64,000 bases of DNA from Sphingobacterium composti. GTDB lineage: Bacteria; Bacteroidota; Bacteroidia; Sphingobacteriales; Sphingobacteriaceae. Each line of letters opens with the position of its first letter. The stretch's first letter is position 1. Shown here in pieces: positions 32,723 to 41,092 of this stretch. Where the stretch lies: contig NZ_WUQZ01000001.1 of NCBI RefSeq assembly GCF_009829075.1, forward strand, positions 244,007-308,006, written 5' to 3'. The position numbers and the translations under genes were made by a program. Under the pieces are notes generated by a model that did not search any database, was not told where the DNA came from, and saw only the letters and a program-made list of their open reading frames with translations.

Positions 32723-33673
32723 TTATTCCTCCACTAAAGAAATCTCATAAATATCTATTCTCTTCATATTTTCATCTTTTCCATCAACTGTAATTTCTTT
32801 ATAAAGTTCTATATAAGTGGCAACTCCATAATGAGAATTATATTGATAGGTATTATGGAAATAAATATCCATTTTTAAATCTTTTAATTCATTTTCTTTG
32901 ATAGGGTTTTCTTTATTTTCATGTTTTTTTAAGAACTCAAGCATTTTATCTACGAAGTTGCCTTCCATTGTTTTTTCTTCAACTAGGGAAAAATAATCGT
33001 TTTCCTCATCATATTCTTCACAATATAAAATACCTTTCAAGGTTAGCGGAATATTAAATATAGGTGCAATAACTTCTTCTTCAAAAGGAATAGTATCTTG
33101 AGGATTAAATGAAGCCCCAAGTGCATAATGTAAAGCTTGTATATCTTGTGCATACAAGGCAATGAGTGAGTTGGGATCGACAGAGCCAACAAATTCTTCC
33201 ATAAAATTCTTCAATTGTTCATTAGAATTTTCAGTTGTAAAAATATCTTTCAGTTCTTTAAAATCTGAGGCTATTTTTTCAGCTAAAATATGCTCATTTA
33301 AAATACCTTTAAATGTACCCATTTCATCAGTTTCATAATCGAATTTGATTGTTGAAAGATCAATGAGTTTTTTTTGCATTTCTTCTGGCAATTCAATCAA
33401 CTTTGGATTGGAAAATACATCTGCAGTTCGATAATAGCTGATGACATAATTAGAATCTGTAGAATCTTTTACCGTAATCTTGAAGTTAAAGGCAGCTTCT
33501 GTAGTTTTGGGTTCTTTGGTACTACTCGAATCAATTCTTGTTTTAGTCACGGAATAATATAACGTTTCTCCTCTCTCCAGATATGATATTAGGTTAAGTA
33601 TTTTAGTGCTGTCATTTTGTGCATAACATGTAGTAAAAATAAATGCAACGAATATGAATAAGAGTCTTTTCAT
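32723..33673 (-). CDS. Secreted protein of unknown function
   Basis: 316 residues with a signal peptide (LLFIFVAFIFTTCYAQN). The mature part is rich in charged residues, with short beta-like segments (YYSVTKTRIDSSS; NFKITVKDSTDSNYVISYY; GVATYIELYKEITVDG). I recognise no family or catalytic motif. Stand-alone gene: convergent with the TelA operon across a repeat-containing gap and divergent from the glycosylasparaginase gene. It is likely periplasmic or surface exposed. Tempo of codon use resembles its neighbours, so no sign of recent transfer. Confidence 0.6.
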   Translation of the reverse strand: MKRLLFIFVAFIFTTCYAQNDSTKILNLISYLERGETLYYSVTKTRIDSSSTKEPKTTEAAFNFKITVKDSTDSNYVISYYRTADVFSNPKLIELPEEMQKKLIDLSTIKFDYETDEMGTFKGILNEHILAEKIASDFKELKDIFTTENSNEQLKNFMEEFVGSVDPNSLIALYAQDIQALHYALGASFNPQDTIPFEEEVIAPIFNIPLTLKGILYCEEYDEENDYFSLVEEKTMEGNFVDKMLEFLKKHENKENPIKENELKDLKMDIYFHNTYQYNSHYGVATYIELYKEITVDGKDENMKRIDIYEISLVEE

Positions 33674-33811
33674 AAAGAATTAAAAATTTAAACTAAAAAT
33701 GCTAATTAAAATTGGACTATTTGTTATTCTTTGGATTTTTACTATTCTTTTTACCTTATAAAATGATATATTTAGACAAGTAATTTTACATCTCTCGAGC
33801 TTATATAAGTA

Positions 33812-34810
33812 ATGAAATCAAGAAGACATTTTATACAAAAACTTGGGCTTTCTAGTATTGGATTAGGACTTTCTTCATCTTTATTAAAGGCAGAATCTTT
33901 TGTTCATAAAGCTAAATCGAATAAGCCCATCGTGTTATCAACATGGGATTTTGGCTTGAAAGCCAATGAAGAAGCTTGGAAAATTTTATCGAAAGGAGGT
34001 CGTGCATTAGATGCTGTCGAGCAAGGTGTGCGTTTGACGGAAGCTGATCCCTCGGAGCGAAGTGTCGGCTATGGTGGACGTCCAGATCGAGATGGTAAAG
34101 TTACGCTAGATGCTTGTATCATGGACGAGCATGCGAATATTGGTTCTGTAGCAGCTTTACAACAAATTATACACCCCATTTCGGTGGCTAGAGCTGTGAT
34201 GGAAAAGACTCCTCATGTCATGTTAGTAGGAGAGGGTGCGCTTCAATTTGCAAGATCACATGGTTTTAAAGAAGAGAATTTACTGACTGTAGAATCAGAA
34301 AAGGAGTGGAAAGAATGGTTGAAAACAGCCAAATATGAGCCTGTTGTTAATATTGAAAACCACGATACGATTGGAATGATTGCGCTGGATGCACATGGAA
34401 ATCTTTCTGGTGCATGTACTACGAGCGGAATGGCGTATAAGATGCATGGCCGAGTAGGAGATTCGCCAATAATCGGTGCAGGATTGTATGTCGATAACGA
34501 AATTGGAGCAGCTACAGCAACTGGTCATGGTGAAGAAGTTATTCGTACCGTGGGTAGTCATTTGGTTGTTGAACTTATGCGTCAAGGTCATGCGCCACAA
34601 AAGGCTTGTGAAGAAGCGGTAAAACGAATTATTAAATTCACACAAAATAGAAGTAAATCCTTAGACAATATTCAAGTTGGTTTTATTGCACTCAATAAAC
34701 ATGGAGAATATGGTGCATTTTGTATTCACGGTGGTTTCAATTATGCTAAATATGATGCAAGGGGAAATGAATTGATTAAGGGAAAATCGTATTTGAAAAA
34801 TAATGGCTAA
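33812..34810 (+). CDS. Glycosylasparaginase (N4-(beta-N-acetylglucosaminyl)-L-asparaginase)
   Basis: N-terminal nucleophile hydrolase of 332 residues that cleaves GlcNAc-Asn, the linkage left after N-glycoprotein breakdown. The N-terminus RRHFIQKLGLSSIGLGLS is a twin-arginine (Tat) signal, so the enzyme is exported folded. The autoprocessing site is NHDTIGMIALD, where Thr becomes the new N-terminus of the beta subunit. Substrate residues lie in GRVGDSPIIGAGLYVDNEIG with ATATGHGEE after it. Length and motifs match the well-known flavobacterial enzyme. CutC follows with an 8-bp overlap. Confidence 0.92.
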   Translation: MKSRRHFIQKLGLSSIGLGLSSSLLKAESFVHKAKSNKPIVLSTWDFGLKANEEAWKILSKGGRALDAVEQGVRLTEADPSERSVGYGGRPDRDGKVTLDACIMDEHANIGSVAALQQIIHPISVARAVMEKTPHVMLVGEGALQFARSHGFKEENLLTVESEKEWKEWLKTAKYEPVVNIENHDTIGMIALDAHGNLSGACTTSGMAYKMHGRVGDSPIIGAGLYVDNEIGAATATGHGEEVIRTVGSHLVVELMRQGHAPQKACEEAVKRIIKFTQNRSKSLDNIQVGFIALNKHGEYGAFCIHGGFNYAKYDARGNELIKGKSYLKNNG

Positions 34811-35480
34811 ACTAGAAATTGCAAGTTTTAATATAAATTCAGCACTTATTGCGCAGGAATTTGGTGCAGATCGTGTAGAATTGTGTGCAGGAATGGAAGT
34901 TGGAGGCACAACACCATCGGATGATGATATTATCCAATTACGCGAAAAACTAACCATAAAGTTGAATGTTATGATTCGACCTCGCGGTGGAAATTTTGTT
35001 TATTCAAATGAGGAATTTGAGTCAATGAAGCACGTTATACTGCGCGTAAAAAACTTAGGCGTGGATGGCTTAGTTTTTGGAATTCTTAACCCAGATAATT
35101 CCGTTAATGTAGCACAAAATAAAGAATTAGTTGAATTGGCGGCACCACTTCCATGTACTTTTCATCGTGCTTTTGATGATGTTGCTGATTTTCAGATAGC
35201 TCTTGAAGAAGTGATCTCGTGTGGATTCAAAACTATTCTTACTTCTGGATGCGAAAGTAATGTGGATTTGGGATTAGATAATCTTACTAAATTGGTTCAA
35301 TTGGCTAATAGTAGAATTGAAATCATGCCTGGTGGAGGTTTACGATCAACTAATATTGTAAGGATATTGAATCAAACTAAAGCTACATATTTTCACTCTT
35401 CGGCTATTACAGATGGGGGAGACACTGCTGTTGGGATGGAGATTTTGGCCTTAAAATCAAAACTCGAAAATCAAGAATGA
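34803..35480 (+). CDS. cutC: Copper homeostasis protein CutC
   Basis: Cytoplasmic TIM-barrel protein of 225 residues. Family signatures: IAQEFGADRVELCAGMEVGG with TTPSDD, MIRPRGGNFVYS, and LTSGCESN, MPGGGLRS near the C-terminus. CutC is named for copper tolerance in E. coli, but its enzymatic role is unsettled. Its start overlaps the glycosylasparaginase stop, so the two are translationally coupled. This pairing suggests a sugar-related role as an alternative, but I cannot show it. Confidence 0.92.
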   Translation: MAKLEIASFNINSALIAQEFGADRVELCAGMEVGGTTPSDDDIIQLREKLTIKLNVMIRPRGGNFVYSNEEFESMKHVILRVKNLGVDGLVFGILNPDNSVNVAQNKELVELAAPLPCTFHRAFDDVADFQIALEEVISCGFKTILTSGCESNVDLGLDNLTKLVQLANSRIEIMPGGGLRSTNIVRILNQTKATYFHSSAITDGGDTAVGMEILALKSKLENQE

Positions 35481-35491
35481 TTAATGCTAAA

Positions 35492-35896
35492 TTAAAAAGT
35501 GGTTAATAAATGCAGTAGTTTTTCTTTACTAACAGGTTTTAATATGTAATCATTAATGTATGGGTACTGCTGGATTCTTTGCACATCAGATTCGAGCGGA
35601 GAAGAGCTGATAATAAATATTTTGCAATTTTGAAGAAAGGCGTATTCTTTTTCTTTTATTTTCTCCATTAATTCCCATCCTGTCATATAAGGCATGTTAA
35701 TATCTACAAAAAGATAATCAGGCAATTCTAATTGTTGATCATAATCTGATTTTAGACCGTCTAATGCGTCGAGTGCATTTTCATAGCTGCATACTGTAAG
35801 ATCTAAATTTTCATTATGTGTTAACATTGCTCCAAACACCATTCTGAAAATTGCATTATCGTCAATGAGAACAACATTTTTTGATTTTGTAGCCAT
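35492..35896 (-). CDS. Single-domain response regulator (CheY-like receiver)
   Basis: 134 residues, one receiver domain and no output domain. The acidic pocket is Asp12-Asp13 (VVLIDDNAIF), the phospho-acceptor Asp65 (YLFVDINMPYMTGWE), the Ser switch at 97-99 (FIISSSPLESD) and the conserved Lys120 (YILKPVSKEKL). It starts four bases after the stop of the histidine kinase on the same strand, so the two form a dedicated pair. With no DNA-binding domain it must act through protein contact, for example in a phosphorelay. Confidence 0.92.
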   Translation of the reverse strand: MATKSKNVVLIDDNAIFRMVFGAMLTHNENLDLTVCSYENALDALDGLKSDYDQQLELPDYLFVDINMPYMTGWELMEKIKEKEYAFLQNCKIFIISSSPLESDVQRIQQYPYINDYILKPVSKEKLLHLLTTF

Positions 35897-35899
35897 AAA

Positions 35900-37711
35900 C
35901 TATGTATTGGGGAATTTTACGTAAAAAGTAGTTCCTTCTCCAAGCATACTTTCAACGTCTATTTTTCCACCTAGTGAGTCTACTTGATATTTTGTAATAT
36001 TCAAGCCTAAGCCTTTGGTATTGAATCCACGATGGAATATTTTCTTAAACATAAACAGTTGTGACTTGACTTTGTTCAGATCCATGCCTAAACCATTGTC
36101 TTTGACTGTAAGAATAATACTGTCTTCATCATAATGAGTATCCAACTGAATATCTAGTATACGGCTAGGCTCTGAGAATTGTAAAGCGTTATCTATTAAT
36201 TCTTCCATAATTGTAAACAGAGCTAATCTATGTGTTCTGATATCAACTGCTTGAAAATTACTTCTAATACGCGCATTTTTTTTCGTAATGAGTGGTTGCT
36301 TCAGCTCTATTATATTGTTTAGTATATCATTAAAGTTGCAGGTCTCTTTTTCTTCATTTTGAATCGAATTATTTATTTTAGATGCAATATCTTTTAAGTC
36401 ATCAAGTGTTTCTTCCAGTTCTTTACAACTAGAGCTCAATAAATCTAAAAATGCATCCTTCATTCCATTTTCTTCGGATGCTTTTATATTGTCCACCAAC
36501 ATTTTAATGTTAGCAATTGGACTCAAAAGGTTGTGTGCGATAATATAATTAGCTTCTTCGTTTTGAACAATTTTAGACTCCAAATGTGCCTTGATTGTTT
36601 CCAATTTCTTCTTTTTGAGTTTTAATTCTTCATTATTTCTTATAAACTCTGTCATATCTACCAGCTGAACAATAAAATATTGCGGTTGGTCAGAGGTGTC
36701 GCGCACTAATGATATTGTAATTGAACACCAGACATAATAATTGTCTTTATGAAGATATCTTTTAAGAAAAGTATGGTAGTTTTTCTTTCCTTCGATTAAT
36801 TCTTTTCGGACGGTTAAATCATAATTCTTATCTTCTGAATGTGTTATATCTATGGATCGAATCTGTTGTAACTCCTCCTTGCTGTATCCTAAAATTTGTG
36901 ATACAGTTTTGTTTCCTTCTAAAAGGTACCCTTCTAAAGAGGTCAAGGTTGTGCCTACTCCCGAAAAGTGAAATGCTTGGTAAAATCTTTGCTCCGAAAA
37001 AATCAATTTATCTTGATATTCTTTTTGCTTGGTAATATCAGTAATTACTAGTGCGACAATTTCACTTTGATCTGGAATATTTTTTACAATTAGGGAATAC
37101 CATCTCAAAACATCTTTGGGGTATTGTAAGGCATATTCGAATGTTTTTTGTTTCTTCTCTCTGATACTGGAGCGAATAAGAGATAGAATTTTATAAGATA
37201 TCTCTTGAGGAAGAATGTCAGTAAGAGGTCTGCCAATAAATGAACTTGGTGGATGAATGAGAAGATTAGGTTTATTGGTCCAATAATTCAAAAATATTCC
37301 ATCTTTGTTTACTTCGAATATAATATCGTTGATGGAAGACACCAATAGGCGTTGATTGTATTCTTGTTTTTTTAATTCAATTAGTTTTCGAATTAGAATG
37401 GAATTGTCATAGAGTGATATTATTAAGTTGTCATTATCATCTTGAATGAAAGTTGCAGAAATGTATTTTTGATGTTTTGCAGAAGGTATTTCAATAATAT
37501 AATTAGCACCATCTTTTACAGTTTCTTCGAAAGGAATAGGTAAAAGCGTATTTGAGTCCAAAAATATAAAATCCTGTATAATAATGTCCGATTTGAGATC
37601 ATCTAATTCTAGTAATTTTCGTGCTTGGTCAGTAATATGAAATACTGCTCCATTACTATTGCAACACAAAAATCCCTCAGTGCGATGACTGTTCAGAAAA
37701 TCATTATTCAT
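35900..37711 (-). CDS. PAS-domain sensor histidine kinase
   Basis: Soluble protein of 603 residues with no transmembrane helix. Three PAS-like segments precede the kinase: about 1-110, 115-230 (INDIIFEVNKDGIFLNYW) and 240-365 (SFSGVGTTLTSLEGYLLEGN-like, with the PAC end YFIVQLVDMTEF). A short coiled coil leads to the phospho-acceptor His393 in IIAHNLLSPIANI. The ATPase domain has the N box (EELIDNALQFSEPSR), G1 (VKDNGLGMD) and G2 (KGLGLNITKYQVDSLGG). A cytoplasmic sensor of an internal or diffusible signal; the signal is unknown. It pairs with the receiver gene four bases downstream. Confidence 0.93.
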   Translation of the reverse strand: MNNDFLNSHRTEGFLCCNSNGAVFHITDQARKLLELDDLKSDIIIQDFIFLDSNTLLPIPFEETVKDGANYIIEIPSAKHQKYISATFIQDDNDNLIISLYDNSILIRKLIELKKQEYNQRLLVSSINDIIFEVNKDGIFLNYWTNKPNLLIHPPSSFIGRPLTDILPQEISYKILSLIRSSIREKKQKTFEYALQYPKDVLRWYSLIVKNIPDQSEIVALVITDITKQKEYQDKLIFSEQRFYQAFHFSGVGTTLTSLEGYLLEGNKTVSQILGYSKEELQQIRSIDITHSEDKNYDLTVRKELIEGKKNYHTFLKRYLHKDNYYVWCSITISLVRDTSDQPQYFIVQLVDMTEFIRNNEELKLKKKKLETIKAHLESKIVQNEEANYIIAHNLLSPIANIKMLVDNIKASEENGMKDAFLDLLSSSCKELEETLDDLKDIASKINNSIQNEEKETCNFNDILNNIIELKQPLITKKNARIRSNFQAVDIRTHRLALFTIMEELIDNALQFSEPSRILDIQLDTHYDEDSIILTVKDNGLGMDLNKVKSQLFMFKKIFHRGFNTKGLGLNITKYQVDSLGGKIDVESMLGEGTTFYVKFPNT

Positions 37712-37888
37712 ACAAAAACGACATATTTAGATTAAAATATCGGGATTCTATTTAGTTATCGATAATTTATGCAAGCAATATAGGAGTTTTATCTTTGAAT
37801 AATAAGTATTTAAGTATGTATTTATATAAGGTTCTGTAGTAAATAGTTTACTTTGCAACTGATTGATTGCTGAGTTGATTATTATTTC

Positions 37889-39043
37889 TTAATTAAGATT
37901 AATTTTAGGAATCTGCTGAATTACTGTGCTTGCTGCCGCTAATGTCAAAACATTCTCTAATTCCGATATTTCAATTGTTGTTTGGTCAGACAGTCTCGGG
38001 ATGCAATACAGATGAATTGAAGATTGCACTTCAGACAATATAATTTCTCCGAAAACAGTGCCTTTACCAGCTAGTATAATTCGTTCTGGATTAAGAATAT
38101 GGATCAAGGTCGCAATACCTTTTCCTAGCATATGACCAATTTTTCGGAGTGCTTCAATTGTTAATTGGTCCCCAATATTGTAGGCATGTACCAATTGATC
38201 AAATGTAATTTGTGATTCATCTTGAAGAATAGATTCTTCTCCTTCAGCCAACCGTTCTTTAATATAATCAATTGCGGATTGTAAAGACGCTTCGACTTCC
38301 AAACAACCTTTTTTGCCACATCGGCATAATCTATTGCTGTCTGCCAAAGGAATATGACTAAATTCACCCGCAAATCCCTTATATCCTTTAAATATTTTGT
38401 TGTCAATAAGAATACCTAATCCGACACCCCATGTGAAATTGATTACTAAAGTATGAGATGCGTTCTTAGCTTTACCAAAATGTTTTTCTATTAAAGCTAT
38501 TGCAGTTGAGTCATTTTCAATATATGTGGGTATTCCGCTTTCTTCTTCTATTATTTTAGCTACATTGTAAATAGGGGAATCTGGCACATGTGATGTGTTG
38601 ATTTGCTTTTCTGCATCTACGAATCCAGGACAAATGATCCCAATTCCTAATATGGCAGACTTTGTGAATTCATCTTTAATTTTCTGTACTTCTTTTACTA
38701 GTGAAGTAACTAATTCATCCTCATTCTCCATATTAATAGGAAGTTTGATTGTATTAATCAATTTCTTTTTATCAATATTGAAAATGTCAATATGTGTACG
38801 CTTACGCTCGATAGAAATGGCTATAATATTTCCAAGCTTTGTCTCATCTGCTTTATAAAGATAAGCTTTGCGGCCTCCTGTTGATTCGGTAAGCCCTAAG
38901 TTTTGTATGAATCCTTTTTTAAGTAAATCTTTGATACCTTTGGTTGTAATAGGAATACTCTTTCCCACAGCTGTACTTAGATCCCCAATAGAGGTAGAAC
39001 CCAAGAAAAATAAATTTTTCAGGATATTTGTGTTTAAATTCAT
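37889..39043 (-). CDS. ROK family transcriptional regulator (first of two paralogs)
   Basis: 384 residues. A winged-helix DNA-binding domain occupies the first about 75 residues (DLSTAVGKSIPITTKGIKDL), followed by the ROK sugar-binding/kinase-like fold: ILGIGIICPGFVDAE, NFTWGVGLGILID, GEFSHIPLAD and the zinc motif CRCGKKGCLEVEAS. NagC/XylR-type proteins repress sugar operons and are released by a sugar or sugar phosphate. A close relative lies at 46162-47337 at the other end of the same locus. This gene has its own promoter box at 39066 with a leader of about 16 nt. Confidence 0.9.
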   Translation of the reverse strand: MNLNTNILKNLFFLGSTSIGDLSTAVGKSIPITTKGIKDLLKKGFIQNLGLTESTGGRKAYLYKADETKLGNIIAISIERKRTHIDIFNIDKKKLINTIKLPINMENEDELVTSLVKEVQKIKDEFTKSAILGIGIICPGFVDAEKQINTSHVPDSPIYNVAKIIEEESGIPTYIENDSTAIALIEKHFGKAKNASHTLVINFTWGVGLGILIDNKIFKGYKGFAGEFSHIPLADSNRLCRCGKKGCLEVEASLQSAIDYIKERLAEGEESILQDESQITFDQLVHAYNIGDQLTIEALRKIGHMLGKGIATLIHILNPERIILAGKGTVFGEIILSEVQSSIHLYCIPRLSDQTTIEISELENVLTLAAASTVIQQIPKINLN

Positions 39044-39065
39044 TTTAATTGGTTGTTTTTTATCG

Positions 39066-39073
39066 CAAATATA
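39066..39073 (-). promoter_or_regulatory. -7 element (TATATTTG) of the first ROK gene
   Basis: CAAATATA on the plus strand reads TATATTTG on the minus strand, an exact TAnnTTTG match, 23 bp before the ATG at 39043. Confidence 0.5.
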
Positions 39074-39160
39074 ATAATTAGAAATTAATATATTGTAATT
39101 GATGTTGAATATATCTTACTTAAACTTGTGTTAAAATAGATAATCAGCTTCAAGTATAAA

Positions 39161-39196
39161 TAAAATGCGATCGACATAAGAACGCATTTTATTTAT
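39161..39196 (-). terminator. Terminator after the fucosidase gene
   Basis: AAAATGCG near 39162-39169 and CGCATTTT near 39183-39190 form a stem with an interrupted inner part; the minus strand continues in a T/A-rich tail (TTTATTTAT). Its arm sequence echoes the terminator at 41050-41079. Confidence 0.65.
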
Positions 39197-39200
39197 GTTT

Positions 39201-40985
39201 TTAGTATTTGTTAATCCAAATTCTATTAAGCCATAAAGCTTGATCAGCTGCTGACTGGAAAACTACTTTAATTTTAGTTGGTTTTGTGATTTTAAGAGAG
39301 CCGATTCTAGTATCCACAAATTCTTCTGTGTAATTATTTTCGTTTGGTTCAACAACCATTAATCCATTTGGCTTTATTAAGCCTTCAATTGATTTGTCTC
39401 CAATCATAATTTTAATCGGAATTGTAGTTTTAGTGGAATTATGAGCCGAAACATCGATAAAATACTCACCACTTTCTGGTATATCTATGTGCCAAGTTAG
39501 ATCTTGACCTTTAGATATAATATGACTTGGTTTTTTACCATTGTAAGGTAAGATTTCATGATCCTTTTTATTAAACACATTTTTACTGCTTAGGGCAAAT
39601 CCGCCAAAGGAAGATTCCGCTACTATATCTGTGTCAAAATCAACATTTTGATTGAATTCAAGTTTTAATAAAGACACAAAATTGTCAGTAGGATCAATAG
39701 GTAAGTCAATATGTAGTATCAAGCCTTTTTTGACGAAGTTTAATTTTTGCAACTCACCTCCATTCATCGAATAGATGGATGATGGATTAGATTTGATGCC
39801 CGTTAATCGCAGCTTCTTATCCAAAGGCCAATTAAAAATATGCGCATAAATCGAAGATTTGTTGTTGTCTTTTTTTAATGTTAAATACCCCCAATCAAAA
39901 TTTTTGGCACGTAGAGGAGTTCCTTTTGCGCCATAAAGAGCCTCTCCATAGTTAGATAACCATTTACCGATATCATTTAGCCTAGTCTGACTTTCGTGTG
40001 GTATCTGCCCGTCAGCACGCGGGCCAATGTTCAACGTTAGTCCACCATTGAGACTTACATTGGAAATAAGTGATTCAAAAATTTGACTCGTGGATTTCCA
40101 TTCTTTCTCATATGAACTGTATCCCCACGAATGTGCAATCGTGCCTGGAGTTTCCCATGGATGATCGATATATTCGCTTGCGAAAACATTGTCGCCTAAC
40201 GTTTGAAAGTCTACGAATTCCGCATCTGTTGGTAAGCCTAATCTAGAGTTAATCAAACAATTTGGTTGTAATTCTCGAATCAAATTCACAGCTTGTTGCA
40301 ATTGTTCTTTTTTGAAAATGGTTTGCTCATACGGAATCCACATGTCGAACCACATGACCGCAATGTCTCCATAACTAGTCAACAATTCACGCAATTGTGG
40401 GATTGCTTTCTCCTGCCAATAGGTGTTAAATTGTTCTTGAGAAACACTTTTAGTCAGTTCGAGATTGTGATCCCAAGCGTATGGATGTTCCCAATCTATC
40501 CAATGAGAATAATAGAACCCCAGCTTCATATTGTGTTTACGACAAGCGTCAGCTAACTCTTTGATGACATCACGATTTACACCAGCCAACTTTGATAAGG
40601 AATAATTTCCAATTTTCGTATCCCAAATAGCGACACCGTCGTGATGTTTTGAAGTCATAATGATGTACTTCATGCCAGCTTTTTTGGCTTGGATGACCCA
40701 TTCTTCAGGATTTATTTTGTCCCAAACAAATCTTTTAGCTAGTTCGCCATATTCGTCTTTTGATATACGATTGCGGTAGCGAATCCATTCCGCATAATTA
40801 TTGAGATATCTTAAATTTTCACCTTTCCAAATTCCTTCTGCAGCAGAATATAATCCCCAATGTATAAACATGCCAAAGCGCGCTTCTTCAAACCAAGAAG
40901 TACGGTTAGGAGATTGGGCAATTACATTTGTTAATGTGTTTAGAAATAGAAGTATTGTTGTAGCAATATAAATGAGTCTCTTCAT
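39201..40985 (-). CDS. Alpha-L-fucosidase (GH29), secreted
   Basis: 594 residues with a signal peptide (IYIATTILLFLNTLTNVIAQS). The GH29 TIM barrel opens with WFEEARFGMFIHWGLYSAAE, followed by MKYIIMTSKHHDGVAIWDT. The nucleophile is Asp214 in AVMWFDMWIP, and GLTLNIGPRADGQIP closes the barrel. A C-terminal beta-sandwich of about 150 residues (ESGEYFIDVSAHNSTKTTIP region) may bind carbohydrate. It retains and hydrolyses alpha-fucosides, likely from fucosylated N- or O-glycans. It is downstream of SusC/SusD but behind a hairpin terminator, so it may be expressed at a lower or separate level. Confidence 0.92.
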   Translation of the reverse strand: MKRLIYIATTILLFLNTLTNVIAQSPNRTSWFEEARFGMFIHWGLYSAAEGIWKGENLRYLNNYAEWIRYRNRISKDEYGELAKRFVWDKINPEEWVIQAKKAGMKYIIMTSKHHDGVAIWDTKIGNYSLSKLAGVNRDVIKELADACRKHNMKLGFYYSHWIDWEHPYAWDHNLELTKSVSQEQFNTYWQEKAIPQLRELLTSYGDIAVMWFDMWIPYEQTIFKKEQLQQAVNLIRELQPNCLINSRLGLPTDAEFVDFQTLGDNVFASEYIDHPWETPGTIAHSWGYSSYEKEWKSTSQIFESLISNVSLNGGLTLNIGPRADGQIPHESQTRLNDIGKWLSNYGEALYGAKGTPLRAKNFDWGYLTLKKDNNKSSIYAHIFNWPLDKKLRLTGIKSNPSSIYSMNGGELQKLNFVKKGLILHIDLPIDPTDNFVSLLKLEFNQNVDFDTDIVAESSFGGFALSSKNVFNKKDHEILPYNGKKPSHIISKGQDLTWHIDIPESGEYFIDVSAHNSTKTTIPIKIMIGDKSIEGLIKPNGLMVVEPNENNYTEEFVDTRIGSLKITKPTKIKVVFQSAADQALWLNRIWINKY

Positions 40986-41049
40986 AAATGGTTATTATAT
41001 ATTTTTTATTATTGTTAATATATAAAATCTAAAAAATAGATAATACTAA

Positions 41050-41081
41050 AAAATGCGTTCCTTATGAGAACGCATTTTCTT
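41050..41081 (-). terminator. Hairpin terminator between susD and the fucosidase gene
   Basis: AATGCGTTC at about 41052-41060 pairs with GAACGCATT at about 41067-41076; the minus strand continues TTTTTTAGTATT. It follows the SusD stop at 41093 and may terminate or attenuate transcription into the GH29 gene. Confidence 0.8.
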
Positions 41082-41092
41082 AAAGGTAAATT

